From contig JAJFIQ010000023.1 in assembly GCA_021774785.1 (NCBI GenBank), forward strand, positions 62,001 to 126,000: a DNA stretch of 64,000 nt, written 5' to 3'. The DNA is from Emcibacter sp. Its GTDB lineage: Bacteria; Pseudomonadota; Alphaproteobacteria; Sphingomonadales; Emcibacteraceae. Shown here piece after piece: positions 1 to 8,142 of this stretch; the first letter of the stretch is position 1; every line of letters begins with the position of its first letter. The position numbers and the translations under genes were made by a program. The notes beneath the pieces are model-generated. The model searched no databases. It was not told where the DNA came from and saw only the letters and a list, made by a program, of their open reading frames with translations.

Positions 1-881
1 GCACCCAGAGGATTGCCGCCAAAGGTACTGCCATGAATGCCGGGCGTGAAAACGTCCATAATTTCGTCAGAGGTAAGAATGGCTGATACCGGATAAACGC
101 CGCCGCTTAACGCCTTGCCCACAATCAGAATATCGGGTGTGGCATTTTCTTCATGTTGAAAACAGAATAGCTTGCCTGTGCGGCCAAGGCCGGTTTGAAT
201 TTCATCCAGAACGAACAACACATTATTTTGTTTGCATATTTTATGGGCATTGGTGAGAAAACCTTCGTCGGGAATGATGATACCGGCTTCGCCCTGTATA
301 GGTTCCATGATCAGGGCAACTGTGTTGGGCGTAATCGCCTGCTCCAATGCGGTGAGGTCATTATAATCAATCAGTTTGAAACCGGGGGTGAAGGGGCCAA
401 AATTCCTCCGGTAATCCGGTTCGGATGACATGCTGACGGTAGCAATGGTCCTGCCATGAAAATTATCCCGCACCACAATAATCTCAGCCTTATCATCTTC
501 AACGCCTTTTACCTCATAGCCCCATTTACGAACCGCTTTTATGGCCGTTTCAACGGCTTCGGCACCCGTATTCATGGGTAGTGCTTTGTCCATCTTTGCC
601 ATCTGGCACAGCTTTTCAAGGAAAGATCCCATCTGGTCATTATGGAAAGCGCGTGAGGTCAGGGTGATTTTTCCAGCCTGTTCTATCATCGCTCCTATGA
701 TTTTCGGGTGGCAATGTCCCTGATTTACTGCTGAATAGGCACTGAGACAGTCCAGATATCTATTGCCGTCCGTATCCCATACCCATATGCCTTCGCCTTT
801 TTCCAAAACCAGCGGCAGTGGGTTATAGTTATGGGCGCTACGGCGGTCGGTCTGATCTATGATCTGTTGTTGGCTATTCAT
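1..881 (-). CDS. rocD: ornithine aminotransferase, partial (3' end outside window)
   Basis: PLP-dependent class III aminotransferase that converts ornithine and 2-oxoglutarate to glutamate semialdehyde and glutamate. The reverse-strand reading frame starts with [20 protein letters not shown] at 881 and stays open to the window edge, so about 290 residues of an expected ~400 are visible. Visible signatures are the [15 protein letters not shown] block, [29 protein letters not shown], the [15 protein letters not shown]-binding stretch and the lysine-containing VGKALSGG block. It lies 4 bases downstream of the arginase gene, so the two steps from arginine to glutamate semialdehyde are probably cotranscribed. 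Confidence 0.95.
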   Translation of the reverse strand, partial: MNSQQQIIDQTDRRSAHNYNPLPLVLEKGEGIWVWDTDGNRYLDCLSAYSAVNQGHCHPKIIGAMIEQAGKITLTSRAFHNDQMGSFLEKLCQMAKMDKALPMNTGAEAVETAIKAVRKWGYEVKGVEDDKAEIIVVRDNFHGRTIATVSMSSEPDYRRNFGPFTPGFKLIDYNDLTALEQAITPNTVALIMEPIQGEAGIIIPDEGFLTNAHKICKQNNVLFVLDEIQTGLGRTGKLFCFQHEENATPDILIVGKALSGGVYPVSAILTSDEIMDVFTPGIHGSTFGGNPLG

Positions 882-885
882 AATA

Positions 886-1821
886 TTATTTTTTCCGATT
901 ATGGTTATGGGGTGGGAAGATTTGCCGACCAAACAGGCTGGCGGTCAGTTCAATGGCAAGTTTCGCCGTACTGTTCTGAAAATCCAGAGCAGGGTTCACC
1001 TCCATAAGATCGAGCGAGATCATTCGACCTGAATCATGGATCATTTCCATACATAGCTGTGCTTCGCGGTAAGTCAGTCCACCGGGTATGGTTGTGCCAA
1101 CACCGGGGGCTATGGTCGGGTCAAGGCTGTCCACATCAAAGCTTACATGAATATAGGCGTCCTTTTCATCCACATCTTTCAGGATTTGCACCATGGCTTC
1201 GCGCATGCCGATCTCATCAATGCAGCGCATGTCATAGGCGACAATGCCCGCATCCATCACAAGCTGTTTTTCGGCGGCATCAACGGACCGGATACCGATC
1301 TGGTATATATCCGTAGCCTCCAGCATGGGAACCGCATGGCCAATTGATAATAATTCTTGTGGACCATATCCGGCGGCAACCGCCACCGGCATACCGTGAA
1401 TATTGCCTGATGGGCTGGTTTCACAGGTGTTAAAATCAGAATGAGCATCTATCCAGATCATGCAGAGTTTTTTCTTGATAGAAGCACAATAGCGGGCAAC
1501 GGCGGCGATTGAGCCGATGGACATGGCATGGTCACCACCCAGCATAACAGGCAGGTTGTCTTGGCTGATCTCGTTAAAGATAGCTTCCTGAACATTCTTG
1601 CACCAGATCACATTTTCCCGTAAGTGGCGATAGCCATCAACAGCTTGGTTTTCAGGGTTTTTTGGCCCGAATAAATTCCCGGTATCTTTGACGGTCAGCC
1701 CAAGTTTTGTCAGCGTGCCGGCAATGCCAGCAACACGCAAAGCCTCCGGTCCCATGGTAGCACCCCGGTCCCCGGCACCAATATCACTGGGTACACCGAT
1801 CAGTGAAATGTTTTTAGTCAT
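886..1821 (-). CDS. rocF: arginase
   Basis: Binuclear manganese hydrolase that splits arginine into ornithine and urea. The 311-residue length is normal for bacterial arginases. The metal-binding motifs are intact: GGDHA (residues 95-99), DAHSD (125-129) and DVDSLDP near residue 230, followed by SLDLMEVNP. An AGGT-type ribosome site precedes the ATG. It is the first gene of a rocF-rocD pair and is divergent from an Lrp/AsnC regulator with 191 bases between them, which suggests arginine- or ornithine-responsive control by that neighbour (inference). Confidence 0.96.
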   Translation of the reverse strand: MTKNISLIGVPSDIGAGDRGATMGPEALRVAGIAGTLTKLGLTVKDTGNLFGPKNPENQAVDGYRHLRENVIWCKNVQEAIFNEISQDNLPVMLGGDHAMSIGSIAAVARYCASIKKKLCMIWIDAHSDFNTCETSPSGNIHGMPVAVAAGYGPQELLSIGHAVPMLEATDIYQIGIRSVDAAEKQLVMDAGIVAYDMRCIDEIGMREAMVQILKDVDEKDAYIHVSFDVDSLDPTIAPGVGTTIPGGLTYREAQLCMEMIHDSGRMISLDLMEVNPALDFQNSTAKLAIELTASLFGRQIFPPHNHNRKK

Positions 1822-1960
1822 GTAATAATAAACCTCTATTCATCTTGATTCCGCATGTTTTGAATAGTTTTACATGGAAAGGAGAAAATGAAATTTCTAA
1901 TTTAAGAAATGCGCCGAATATTATGCGGAGAACTTGATTATTGTGATAGATTGTTTTAAA

Positions 1961-1977
1961 TTATTGAAAAACAATAA
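1961..1977. promoter_or_regulatory. candidate Lrp/AsnC operator
   Basis: A perfect 6-5-6 inverted repeat (TTATTG, AAAAA, CAATAA) sits in the rocF-lrp divergent intergenic region, 35 bases before the regulator start. Its size and AT-rich centre fit Lrp-type sites. The assignment rests on position and symmetry only. Confidence 0.4.
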
Positions 1978-2012
1978 GTAAAGTAAAAGACTAACCTACG
2001 GAGTATCGAATA

Positions 2013-2498
2013 ATGACTAAAAAAAGAGCCATTGATCGTATTGACCTGAAGATTCTTTCGATCCTGCAAAATAATGCCCGCATCACCAATCACGATTTAT
2101 CCAGTGAAGTTAATCTGTCGCCCAGCTCTTGCTTGCAACGGGTACGCCGTCTTGAGGATGAGGGTTATCTTGAATCCTATATGGCTGTAATCAATCTTAA
2201 CAAGATTTGCCGAACCGTGACGGTTTTACTGACGGTCAGCCTTCACGATCATACCAACACCAATTTCAAGACATTTGAGAAAGTGATCAATGATTTTCCT
2301 GAAATCGTAGAATGTTATACGGTAAGCGGTAATTTTGATTATTTCCTGCGTATTGTCTGTCCGGATATGGATCGTTATCTGGAGTTGAATGATAAACTGA
2401 TTGATTGCATGGAGGGTGTGGCCAACATCAGCAGTCACGTGGCGCTGGCAACCACAAAAACTTTCAAGGGCTATGCTCTGGATCAGTTGGTGGATTAG
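2013..2498 (+). CDS. Lrp/AsnC family transcriptional regulator
   Basis: 161 residues with the standard plan: N-terminal winged helix-turn-helix (DRIDLKILSILQNNARITNHDLSSEVNLSPSSC, residues 8-40) and C-terminal RAM/ligand-binding domain that includes VVECYTVSGNFDYFLRIV-like sequence (residues 93-112). The start has GGAG ten bases upstream. The divergent position opposite arginase and ornithine aminotransferase suggests that it regulates arginine catabolism. Proteins of this group activate rocF/ocd-type genes in other alphaproteobacteria; for this one it is inference. Confidence 0.93.
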   Translation: MTKKRAIDRIDLKILSILQNNARITNHDLSSEVNLSPSSCLQRVRRLEDEGYLESYMAVINLNKICRTVTVLLTVSLHDHTNTNFKTFEKVINDFPEIVECYTVSGNFDYFLRIVCPDMDRYLELNDKLIDCMEGVANISSHVALATTKTFKGYALDQLVD

Positions 2499-2528
2499 GT
2501 GGCTCTAGCCGCTTTGCTCAGAAGCTTG

Positions 2529-4385
2529 CTATAAGCCATATTTATTGAGGGCATATGTCAATGGCTGTAGCTGTTTTTCATAATGCCGCCACCTATTAAT
2601 ACCATCCCGATTGATGGGTTTGCGAACTTGTAATTCACTGAAGGTAAAGCTTGCCGCCTGTTGTTTGTGGTAATCAAGACACGCGGGCTGCCAGTTCAAG
2701 CCACAGAAGGCGGCTATTTCTTGAGTCTTCTCTATTGGGTTTTCAATAAGTTCCTGGTAAACGACTTCCAACACGTGGCCTGGAAAGATTTTTAACCAGT
2801 GGTTCTTGAGTCGTTCCGATTCAGCATAAAAATGTGCGATCTGCTCAAGGTCTATGGCATAGCTATGCACATCGGGAAACAATCGACAATATATGGATAG
2901 GCATACATCCCGTGGGTCTCGGGTCATATATATGACAGGGGCATCGGGGAAGACCTGTGTAATAAGTCCCACATGACGAAAATTATGGGGCATTTTATCG
3001 GTAACAACCGGGCCACTAAATTCTGTCTTACGCCAATAGGCGGCTTGCATTTCTGATAGCTGATCAGCATTCAAGGAAACGGGTTCCGGTTTTTGTCCCT
3101 TTGTTATTTCCCAATAATATTGCCGTGCCACGGATTCAAAAGCTTCGTTTTCGCCCCCAACGTCAACGCCTTCCAGACAGCCTAAAATTTTCTCTACCAA
3201 GGTCGTTCCCGTGCGGGGCATGCCAAGAATAAATATGGGCCGTTTTGGGCTTATATTCTTTGATAGGGAATAATTCGCATCTTTGGGGTAATAACCTATG
3301 ATCTTTTTACTTTCGGCCTCAATGTCTTTGTGTCGATATTCAAAACCACGCTGGATCATGAGGGCCTTATGATCATTATTGGCGCGACAAAAAGCCAGAA
3401 AGGCATCATTGTAACGTCCTATTTTCTCATAAGCTTTTCCCACGGCGAGGGCAAGGTTGGTACGGTCCCAATCGCTACAATCTTTATCCTTTTCCAAGGC
3501 TAGACATTGGACAATAAGTTCGGGAAGTTCTGACTTATCGGCGATCTCAAAAAACAGCTGCCAAGCTTGACCATATGTTGGTCTGCGGTCTATTGCTAAT
3601 TTTAAATATTCTTTTGTTGCCTCATAATCACCGCTCAGGCGGGCGCATTTTCCGGCGATCAGATAGGCTTCTGCGTTATCCACCCCTGACTTAAAAGCTT
3701 TTTGCAATGTTGTCATAGCATCCTTGGGCAGGCGCGCCATGAGATATAAGTCGGCAAGATCAAGAAAGTCTTTTCCGTTTGCCTGCTTGTTATTCATATA
3801 ATTTCCGTAGGACTTGATGGCTGTGTTGAATTCACGAAGATGGGCCGCTGCTGTGGAATGCTCCCGCCACAGGTCAGCATCTTTGGGAAATTGTGCGGTT
3901 AGTATATTCAATAGTTTTAATGCAGCCCCCCAATTGCCCATGTTACCCTGTGCCCGGGCTTTCCATAAATATATGTCCGGGGTTTGTTCGGAAATGGCGT
4001 CAAGGTATGAAAAAGCTTTCTTGGCCAAGCCAAGGGTAATCAACTTTTTGCAGATATTAATCAAAAATCCGGTATTGTTTTGTCCACAATATGCCGCATG
4101 AAGATAAGTTTTTTTAGCTTGTTCGATTTGGCCCAGCGTTTCTTCAACCATTGCCAGATTAATCAGAAATTCTGGCACATTCGGCAACAGGGATGTTGCC
4201 AGTTTCAGATATTTCAATGCTTCTTTGGGTTGTTTCTGCTGCATGTGAATAGTGCCAAGCCCGTAAAGTGCATCAGCATTTTCCGGTGCGTGGGATAGGG
4301 CATTACGATAACAAATTCCGGCTTCCTGTAATTTGCCACCCCGATGTAATCTTTCAGCTTGATCTAAAATCTGATTAATATCCAC
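2529..4385 (-). CDS. TPR-repeat sulfotransferase family protein
   Basis: 618 residues. The N-terminal ~330 residues are tetratricopeptide repeats (for example ADALYGLGTIHMQQKQPKEA). The C-terminal third is a PAPS-dependent sulfotransferase domain with the 5'-phosphosulfate loop PIFILGMPRTGTTLVEK near residue 378 and the 3'-phosphate motif YMTRDPRDVCLSIY about 100 residues later. The substrate is unknown. No signal peptide is seen, so it probably acts in the cytoplasm. It stands alone, convergent with the Lrp gene and divergent from the tandem 127-residue membrane proteins. The TPR-plus-sulfotransferase architecture recurs in proteobacteria, where most members have no assigned substrate. Confidence 0.88.
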   Translation of the reverse strand: MDINQILDQAERLHRGGKLQEAGICYRNALSHAPENADALYGLGTIHMQQKQPKEALKYLKLATSLLPNVPEFLINLAMVEETLGQIEQAKKTYLHAAYCGQNNTGFLINICKKLITLGLAKKAFSYLDAISEQTPDIYLWKARAQGNMGNWGAALKLLNILTAQFPKDADLWREHSTAAAHLREFNTAIKSYGNYMNNKQANGKDFLDLADLYLMARLPKDAMTTLQKAFKSGVDNAEAYLIAGKCARLSGDYEATKEYLKLAIDRRPTYGQAWQLFFEIADKSELPELIVQCLALEKDKDCSDWDRTNLALAVGKAYEKIGRYNDAFLAFCRANNDHKALMIQRGFEYRHKDIEAESKKIIGYYPKDANYSLSKNISPKRPIFILGMPRTGTTLVEKILGCLEGVDVGGENEAFESVARQYYWEITKGQKPEPVSLNADQLSEMQAAYWRKTEFSGPVVTDKMPHNFRHVGLITQVFPDAPVIYMTRDPRDVCLSIYCRLFPDVHSYAIDLEQIAHFYAESERLKNHWLKIFPGHVLEVVYQELIENPIEKTQEIAAFCGLNWQPACLDYHKQQAASFTFSELQVRKPINRDGINRWRHYEKQLQPLTYALNKYGL

Positions 4386-4598
4386 ACAACATCTTTCGCA
4401 ATTTCTTTATTGCAGTTTATTTTATTTTTTAATATTTTTCAACAGCCTAGCCTACAATATGCTGTGATATTAATGGATCGGTATGGTCAGAAATGCTTCT
4501 GAAATTTTGTGGTTTGCACTACCGAAATTTGACCAAATTTGCAAAAATTCTATTTTCGTATTACAGTTTGTTACTTTTAAAAAATAAGGAGAGGTTTA
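4386..4598. promoter_or_regulatory. AT-rich divergent intergenic region
   Basis: 213 bases between the sulfotransferase and the first 127-codon gene. The last ~60 bases, ending in AAAAAATAAGGAGAGGTTTA just before the ATG, are closely repeated upstream of the second copy at about 5050-5109, so this segment probably holds the promoter and the strong AGGAGAGG ribosome site of both genes. No small gene was seen. Confidence 0.5.
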
Positions 4599-4982
4599 AT
4601 GAACAATAAATATTTATATATGGTTGTGGGAGCCATCATTGCAGCAGGGTGGTTTTATACGGGTCAATCTGCTTACTATTCTGCCGGCGCAACCGGCATG
4701 TCAGACATCTGGTGGTATGCTATGATTGTCGCTGTCGGCCTTGGTGCTGGCTCAACGGGAGGTGACGATGTGGTTTCGATTTTTGTCGAATCTATAAAGG
4801 GATATATTCCCACGATGATCCTGCTAGCCATATTCCCTCTAGTCGGACACACTGTATATACACTTGTTACGACTCAGGCAGTGCCAGACGTAATGGGATT
4901 ACTACAGGTTATCGTAACCTTTGTTGTCAGCGGTCTCCTGACTAATATGACACTAAGTTATCTTAGAAAAGCTAACGCATAG
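4599..4982 (+). CDS. unknown small membrane protein, tandem copy A
   Basis: 127 residues, family not recognised. It has about four hydrophobic segments (roughly 7-23, 40-56, 68-92 and 101-120), a glycine-rich GLGAGSTGG turn after the second segment, and a conserved tail LLTNMTLSYLRKANA. It is closely similar along its length to the next gene, most strongly at both ends and in the DVVSIF(V/I)ESIKGYI block. The ribosome site AGGAGAGG is strong. A hairpin terminator follows, so each copy is probably its own transcription unit. Inner-membrane location is inferred from hydrophobicity. Confidence 0.8.
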   Translation: MNNKYLYMVVGAIIAAGWFYTGQSAYYSAGATGMSDIWWYAMIVAVGLGAGSTGGDDVVSIFVESIKGYIPTMILLAIFPLVGHTVYTLVTTQAVPDVMGLLQVIVTFVVSGLLTNMTLSYLRKANA

Positions 4983-5001
4983 ACTAATTATTTATTTATC
5001 C

Positions 5002-5041
5002 AAATATAGCCCGAAGATGATTTTCTTCGGGCTATATTTTT
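5002..5041 (+). terminator. intrinsic terminator after copy A
   Basis: A long stem (AAATATAGCCCGAAGA paired with TCTTCGGGCTATATTT) around a short loop, ending in T residues. It separates the two tandem genes. Confidence 0.85.
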
Positions 5042-5109
5042 GGGTGGATTTGCTAAAAAGCTATTTTCGGAATAGAGTTTCGTACTTTTAAAAAATAAGG
5101 AGAGGTTTA

Positions 5110-5493
5110 ATGAGCAATAAATATTTGTATATGGTTGTGGGAGCTATTGTTGCAGCTGTTTGGTTTTATACGGGCCACGCAACTTATTATTCGGATGGGG
5201 GAACCGGTATGACAGATGACTGGTGGTACGCTATGATCGTGGCCGTTGGTCTTGGTGCGGGTTCCACGGGTGGCGAAGATGTGGTTTCAATTTTCATCGA
5301 ATCCATAAAAGGTTATATCTCAACATTAATCCTGTTTGCGATAATTTCTCTTGTGGGTTTTGGCTTTTATTCACTGGTCTTTGAGGGGGCAATGCCACCT
5401 GTAGCTATGGTGGCAAAAGTTGTCATCAGCTTTGTGGTTAGTGGTCTATTGACCAATATGACCCTAAGTTATCTTAGAAAAGCCAACGCATAG
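5110..5493 (+). CDS. unknown small membrane protein, tandem copy B
   Basis: 127 residues, same length as copy A and clearly its paralogue. Nearly identical parts are the start (NKYLYMVVGAI), WWYAMIVAVGLGAGSTGG and VVSGLLTNMTLSYLRKANA. The third segment and its following loop (around residues 70-100) have diverged most. The ~60-base leader before the start is also shared with copy A, so promoter and gene were duplicated together. No function can be assigned. It may form hetero-oligomers with copy A (speculation). Confidence 0.8.
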   Translation: MSNKYLYMVVGAIVAAVWFYTGHATYYSDGGTGMTDDWWYAMIVAVGLGAGSTGGEDVVSIFIESIKGYISTLILFAIISLVGFGFYSLVFEGAMPPVAMVAKVVISFVVSGLLTNMTLSYLRKANA

Positions 5494-5517
5494 AAGGATT
5501 GTCTTACGGTTTATATT

Positions 5518-5550
5518 AAGCCCGGAGAATGGATACTCTCCGGGCTTTTA
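5518..5550. terminator. bidirectional intrinsic terminator
   Basis: An 11-base-pair stem (AAGCCCGGAGA / TCTCCGGGCTT) with flanking A and T runs lies between copy B and the convergent SDR gene. The symmetry allows it to serve both strands. Confidence 0.85.
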
Positions 5551-5557
5551 TTATGTT

Positions 5558-6325
5558 TCAAGCTGTGGTCAGCCCACCGTCAAAGGCCAGGGCCTGTCCT
5601 GTTGTAAAGCTGTTTTGCTCACTGCATAGCCACATCATGCCGTTGACAATTTCGTCTGCTGTTCCCAGCCGTCCCATGGGGATGACCTGTGCCATATCCT
5701 GTTCCCGCTTCTCGCCGTGTTCGCCGTCAATGATCTGGCCGACCATGGGGGTATAGCAAAAGGCAGGACATATGGCATTAACCCGGATATTCTTGCGGGC
5801 ATATTCCAGTGCCGCCGTCTTGGTCAGGCCAATGACCGCATGTTTGCTGGCACTATAGGCCGCGACGAAAGGCGCGCCGATCAGCCCGGCAACGGAGGAG
5901 ACATTGAGAATTATACCATATCCCTGTTTTTCCATCTGTTTGAGGGCATGCTGCATACACAGAAAGACGCCGCGTACATTAACCGCCATAATCAGATCAA
6001 ATTCCTTCAGGCTGGCATCTGCCGTACGGATCATTTCATGGGCAATCCCGGCATTATTGATGGCAATGTCGAGGCTTCCAAAATGATCAACACCTGCTTT
6101 GGTCATCTGCTCCACATCTTGCGAATTGCTCACATCACAACGCATGGCAATGACGCGGTCTTCATCTAAGCTCAAGAGGTTCACGGTTTCATCCAACCCT
6201 GCCATATTAACATCGGACAGTACTAGTTTTGCGCCAGCTTTGCTAAATTCGAGGGCTGCAGTGCGGCCAAAACCGGATCCCGCGCCTGTGATCTGAACTA
6301 CCTTATCTTCAAATTTTATGTTCAT
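5558..6325 (-). CDS. SDR family oxidoreductase
   Basis: 255-residue classical short-chain dehydrogenase. The NAD(P)-binding motif is TGAGSGFGR (residues 14-22), followed by NNAG near residue 90, catalytic Ser in NVSSVAG and the YSASK dyad (Tyr and Lys near residues 157-161). The C-terminus carries the usual FDGG. It is the last gene of a leftward cluster of five (histidine phosphatase, acyl-CoA dehydrogenase, SDR, APH kinase, SDR) with 9-11 base gaps. The substrate is probably a hydroxyacyl-CoA or related alcohol, judged from the cluster. Confidence 0.9.
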   Translation of the reverse strand: MNIKFEDKVVQITGAGSGFGRTAALEFSKAGAKLVLSDVNMAGLDETVNLLSLDEDRVIAMRCDVSNSQDVEQMTKAGVDHFGSLDIAINNAGIAHEMIRTADASLKEFDLIMAVNVRGVFLCMQHALKQMEKQGYGIILNVSSVAGLIGAPFVAAYSASKHAVIGLTKTAALEYARKNIRVNAICPAFCYTPMVGQIIDGEHGEKREQDMAQVIPMGRLGTADEIVNGMMWLCSEQNSFTTGQALAFDGGLTTA

Positions 6326-6334
6326 GAGTTTTCC

Positions 6335-7354
6335 TTAAATCTTCTGTTGTTCTTTTAAAATAGCGATAGCTTTTTGTGCGAGCGGCGAGACCATTTTCCC
6401 CATTTCGTGGGCGCGCGCGTTGGAGGCATTGCCGTCCAGACTACGCTTCATGACGCCTTGAAGAATGGCAGCCAACCGGAAGAAACTAAACGCCAAATAA
6501 AATGGCCAGTGATCCATTTCGCCCCATCCCATGCGCTCGGCATATTCACTGACATATTCTTCTTCGCTGGGTAAGCCATTGGCTTTGCGATCAAATCCGT
6601 CCAACCCTCTGACCTGAGCATTATGGGGCAGCCGCCATTGCATGCATTGATAGGCCAGATCGGCGAGCGGATGACCCAATGTGGATAGCTCCCAATCGAC
6701 AACCGCAATAATTTCGGGCTTTGTTGGATGAAAAATAAAATTATCCAGCCGGTAATCCCCGTGGATGAGGCTAACCTTGCCGTCATCTTCGGGAATATTG
6801 TCCGTGACCCAACCCATTAAACGTTCCATGGGTTCGATGGTTTCGGTTTCTGATGCTTTATATTGCTTGGTCCAGCGGCCAATCTGACGCTCGAAATAAT
6901 TACCGGGCTTGCCGTAATCCTTTAACCCCTGTGCGGTGAGGTCAACGGAGTGTATGGTGGCCAGCACCCGGTTCATTTCATGATATATGGCGGTGCGTTC
7001 AGAATTACCCACTTCTGGCAGGGCGGGGTCCCAGAAAATGCGACCTTCCATAAAATCCATCACATAAAACCAACTGCCGATAATATCTTCATCGGTACAT
7101 AGGTGAAGGGGTTTAGCCACGGGAACATCCGTACCGATAAGTGCCTTGGTAACCCGATATTCGCGGTCAACCGCATGGGCGGATTTGAGCAGCATTCCCG
7201 GCGGTTTCCGCCGTAGGACATATTTGCCCGACTTAGCAGTTATCATGAAGGTCGGATTTGACTGACCACCAGCGAATTTCTTTAATGTCAGTGGGCCTTT
7301 AAAGCCGACGATATTGTCTTCAAGATAAGCTCTGAGTTTTTTTTCGTCCATCAT
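6335..7354 (-). CDS. APH-family phosphotransferase (ACAD10/11-kinase-like, LvaA-like)
   Basis: 339 residues of the aminoglycoside-phosphotransferase fold, in the subgroup linked to acyl-CoA metabolism. Visible are FAGGQSNPTFMIT (nucleotide loop), YVLRRKPPG (conserved Lys/Arg strand), the catalytic loop LIHGDYRLDNFIFHP (His-Gly-Asp and Asn) and the metal motif AVVDWELSTLGHPLADLAY. In mammals this domain is fused to an acyl-CoA dehydrogenase in ACAD10/11; here the dehydrogenase is a separate gene one gene upstream. By analogy with LvaA of Pseudomonas putida it may phosphorylate the 4-hydroxyl of 4-hydroxyacyl-CoA (inference). Confidence 0.88.
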   Translation of the reverse strand: MMDEKKLRAYLEDNIVGFKGPLTLKKFAGGQSNPTFMITAKSGKYVLRRKPPGMLLKSAHAVDREYRVTKALIGTDVPVAKPLHLCTDEDIIGSWFYVMDFMEGRIFWDPALPEVGNSERTAIYHEMNRVLATIHSVDLTAQGLKDYGKPGNYFERQIGRWTKQYKASETETIEPMERLMGWVTDNIPEDDGKVSLIHGDYRLDNFIFHPTKPEIIAVVDWELSTLGHPLADLAYQCMQWRLPHNAQVRGLDGFDRKANGLPSEEEYVSEYAERMGWGEMDHWPFYLAFSFFRLAAILQGVMKRSLDGNASNARAHEMGKMVSPLAQKAIAILKEQQKI

Positions 7355-7364
7355 TAAGCCCCCT

Positions 7365-8132
7365 TTAGAAGGATTTTACCATATGTCCACCGTCCACCAC
7401 AAGCGTCGTGCCATTGACGAATGAGGATGCCTCACTAGCCAGCAATAACAGCGGACCGTCCAGTTCATCCAATCGGCCAAGACGGCGTGCGGGAATGGTC
7501 TTGATATAAGCTTGCCCCCGTTCCGTTTCAAAGAAGTCGGCGTTTATTTCGGTCTTGAAATAGCCAGGCGCAATACTGTTAACCCGAATACCATAACGCA
7601 TCATTTCCGATGCCATGCAACGGGTCATATGGATAACACCTGCTTTGGATGTGGCATAACTTGTTTGTAATGTCTGGTAGGCTAAACCCAGCAGGGATGA
7701 GATGTTGATCACGACACCCCCCCGTTTGGCGGCAACCAGTCTTTTACAGCCCTCTTGCGCCACCCGCATAACACTTTTAAGGTTGGTATCCATGGTGAAG
7801 TCCCAACTTTCCTCATCAATTTCAAGAAATGCTTTTGAATCGGCTACCCCGGCGTTATTGAGGATAATATCCACAAGTCCCAGATGTTTTTCGGCTTCAT
7901 CATAGGCATTGCGGATGCTGTCCATATCGTTAACATCCATGGTAACGGCGATAACTTCACCGCCCGTATCACTGATTTCCTGTACCAGCTTATCCAGCTT
8001 GTCGCGCCTGCGGGCCGCAACGACCACTTTGGCGCCAGCCTTGGCCAGTGTTTTGGCGAAATGGTTGCCAAGGCCACTGGATGCCCCGGTTACGAGAGCA
8101 ATTTTACCGTTTAAATTGAATAAATTCTGCAT
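7365..8132 (-). CDS. SDR family oxidoreductase
   Basis: The ATG at 8132 (MQNLFNLNGKIALVTG) is chosen because the nucleotide-binding motif TGASSGLGN follows at the normal distance; the longer frame up to 8258 would overlap the upstream dehydrogenase by more than 100 bases. The protein is 255 residues, with NNAG, NISSLLG and YATSKAG active-site motifs and a terminal VVDGG block. It sits between the acyl-CoA dehydrogenase and the kinase in the leftward operon. An LvaD-like role, interconverting keto- and hydroxyacyl-CoA, would fit the context but is not provable from sequence. Confidence 0.9.
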   Translation of the reverse strand: MQNLFNLNGKIALVTGASSGLGNHFAKTLAKAGAKVVVAARRRDKLDKLVQEISDTGGEVIAVTMDVNDMDSIRNAYDEAEKHLGLVDIILNNAGVADSKAFLEIDEESWDFTMDTNLKSVMRVAQEGCKRLVAAKRGGVVINISSLLGLAYQTLQTSYATSKAGVIHMTRCMASEMMRYGIRVNSIAPGYFKTEINADFFETERGQAYIKTIPARRLGRLDELDGPLLLLASEASSFVNGTTLVVDGGHMVKSF

Positions 8133-8142
8133 TGAGTGGTCC

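Larger units (their letters stand above)
4540..5493 (+). repeat. tandem duplication of a gene with its leader
   Basis: Two units of about 445 bases, approximately 4540-4982 and 5050-5493, each made of a ~60-base leader plus a 127-codon gene. The last ~25 bases before each ATG match almost base for base. The terminators that follow differ in sequence. Confidence 0.75.
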
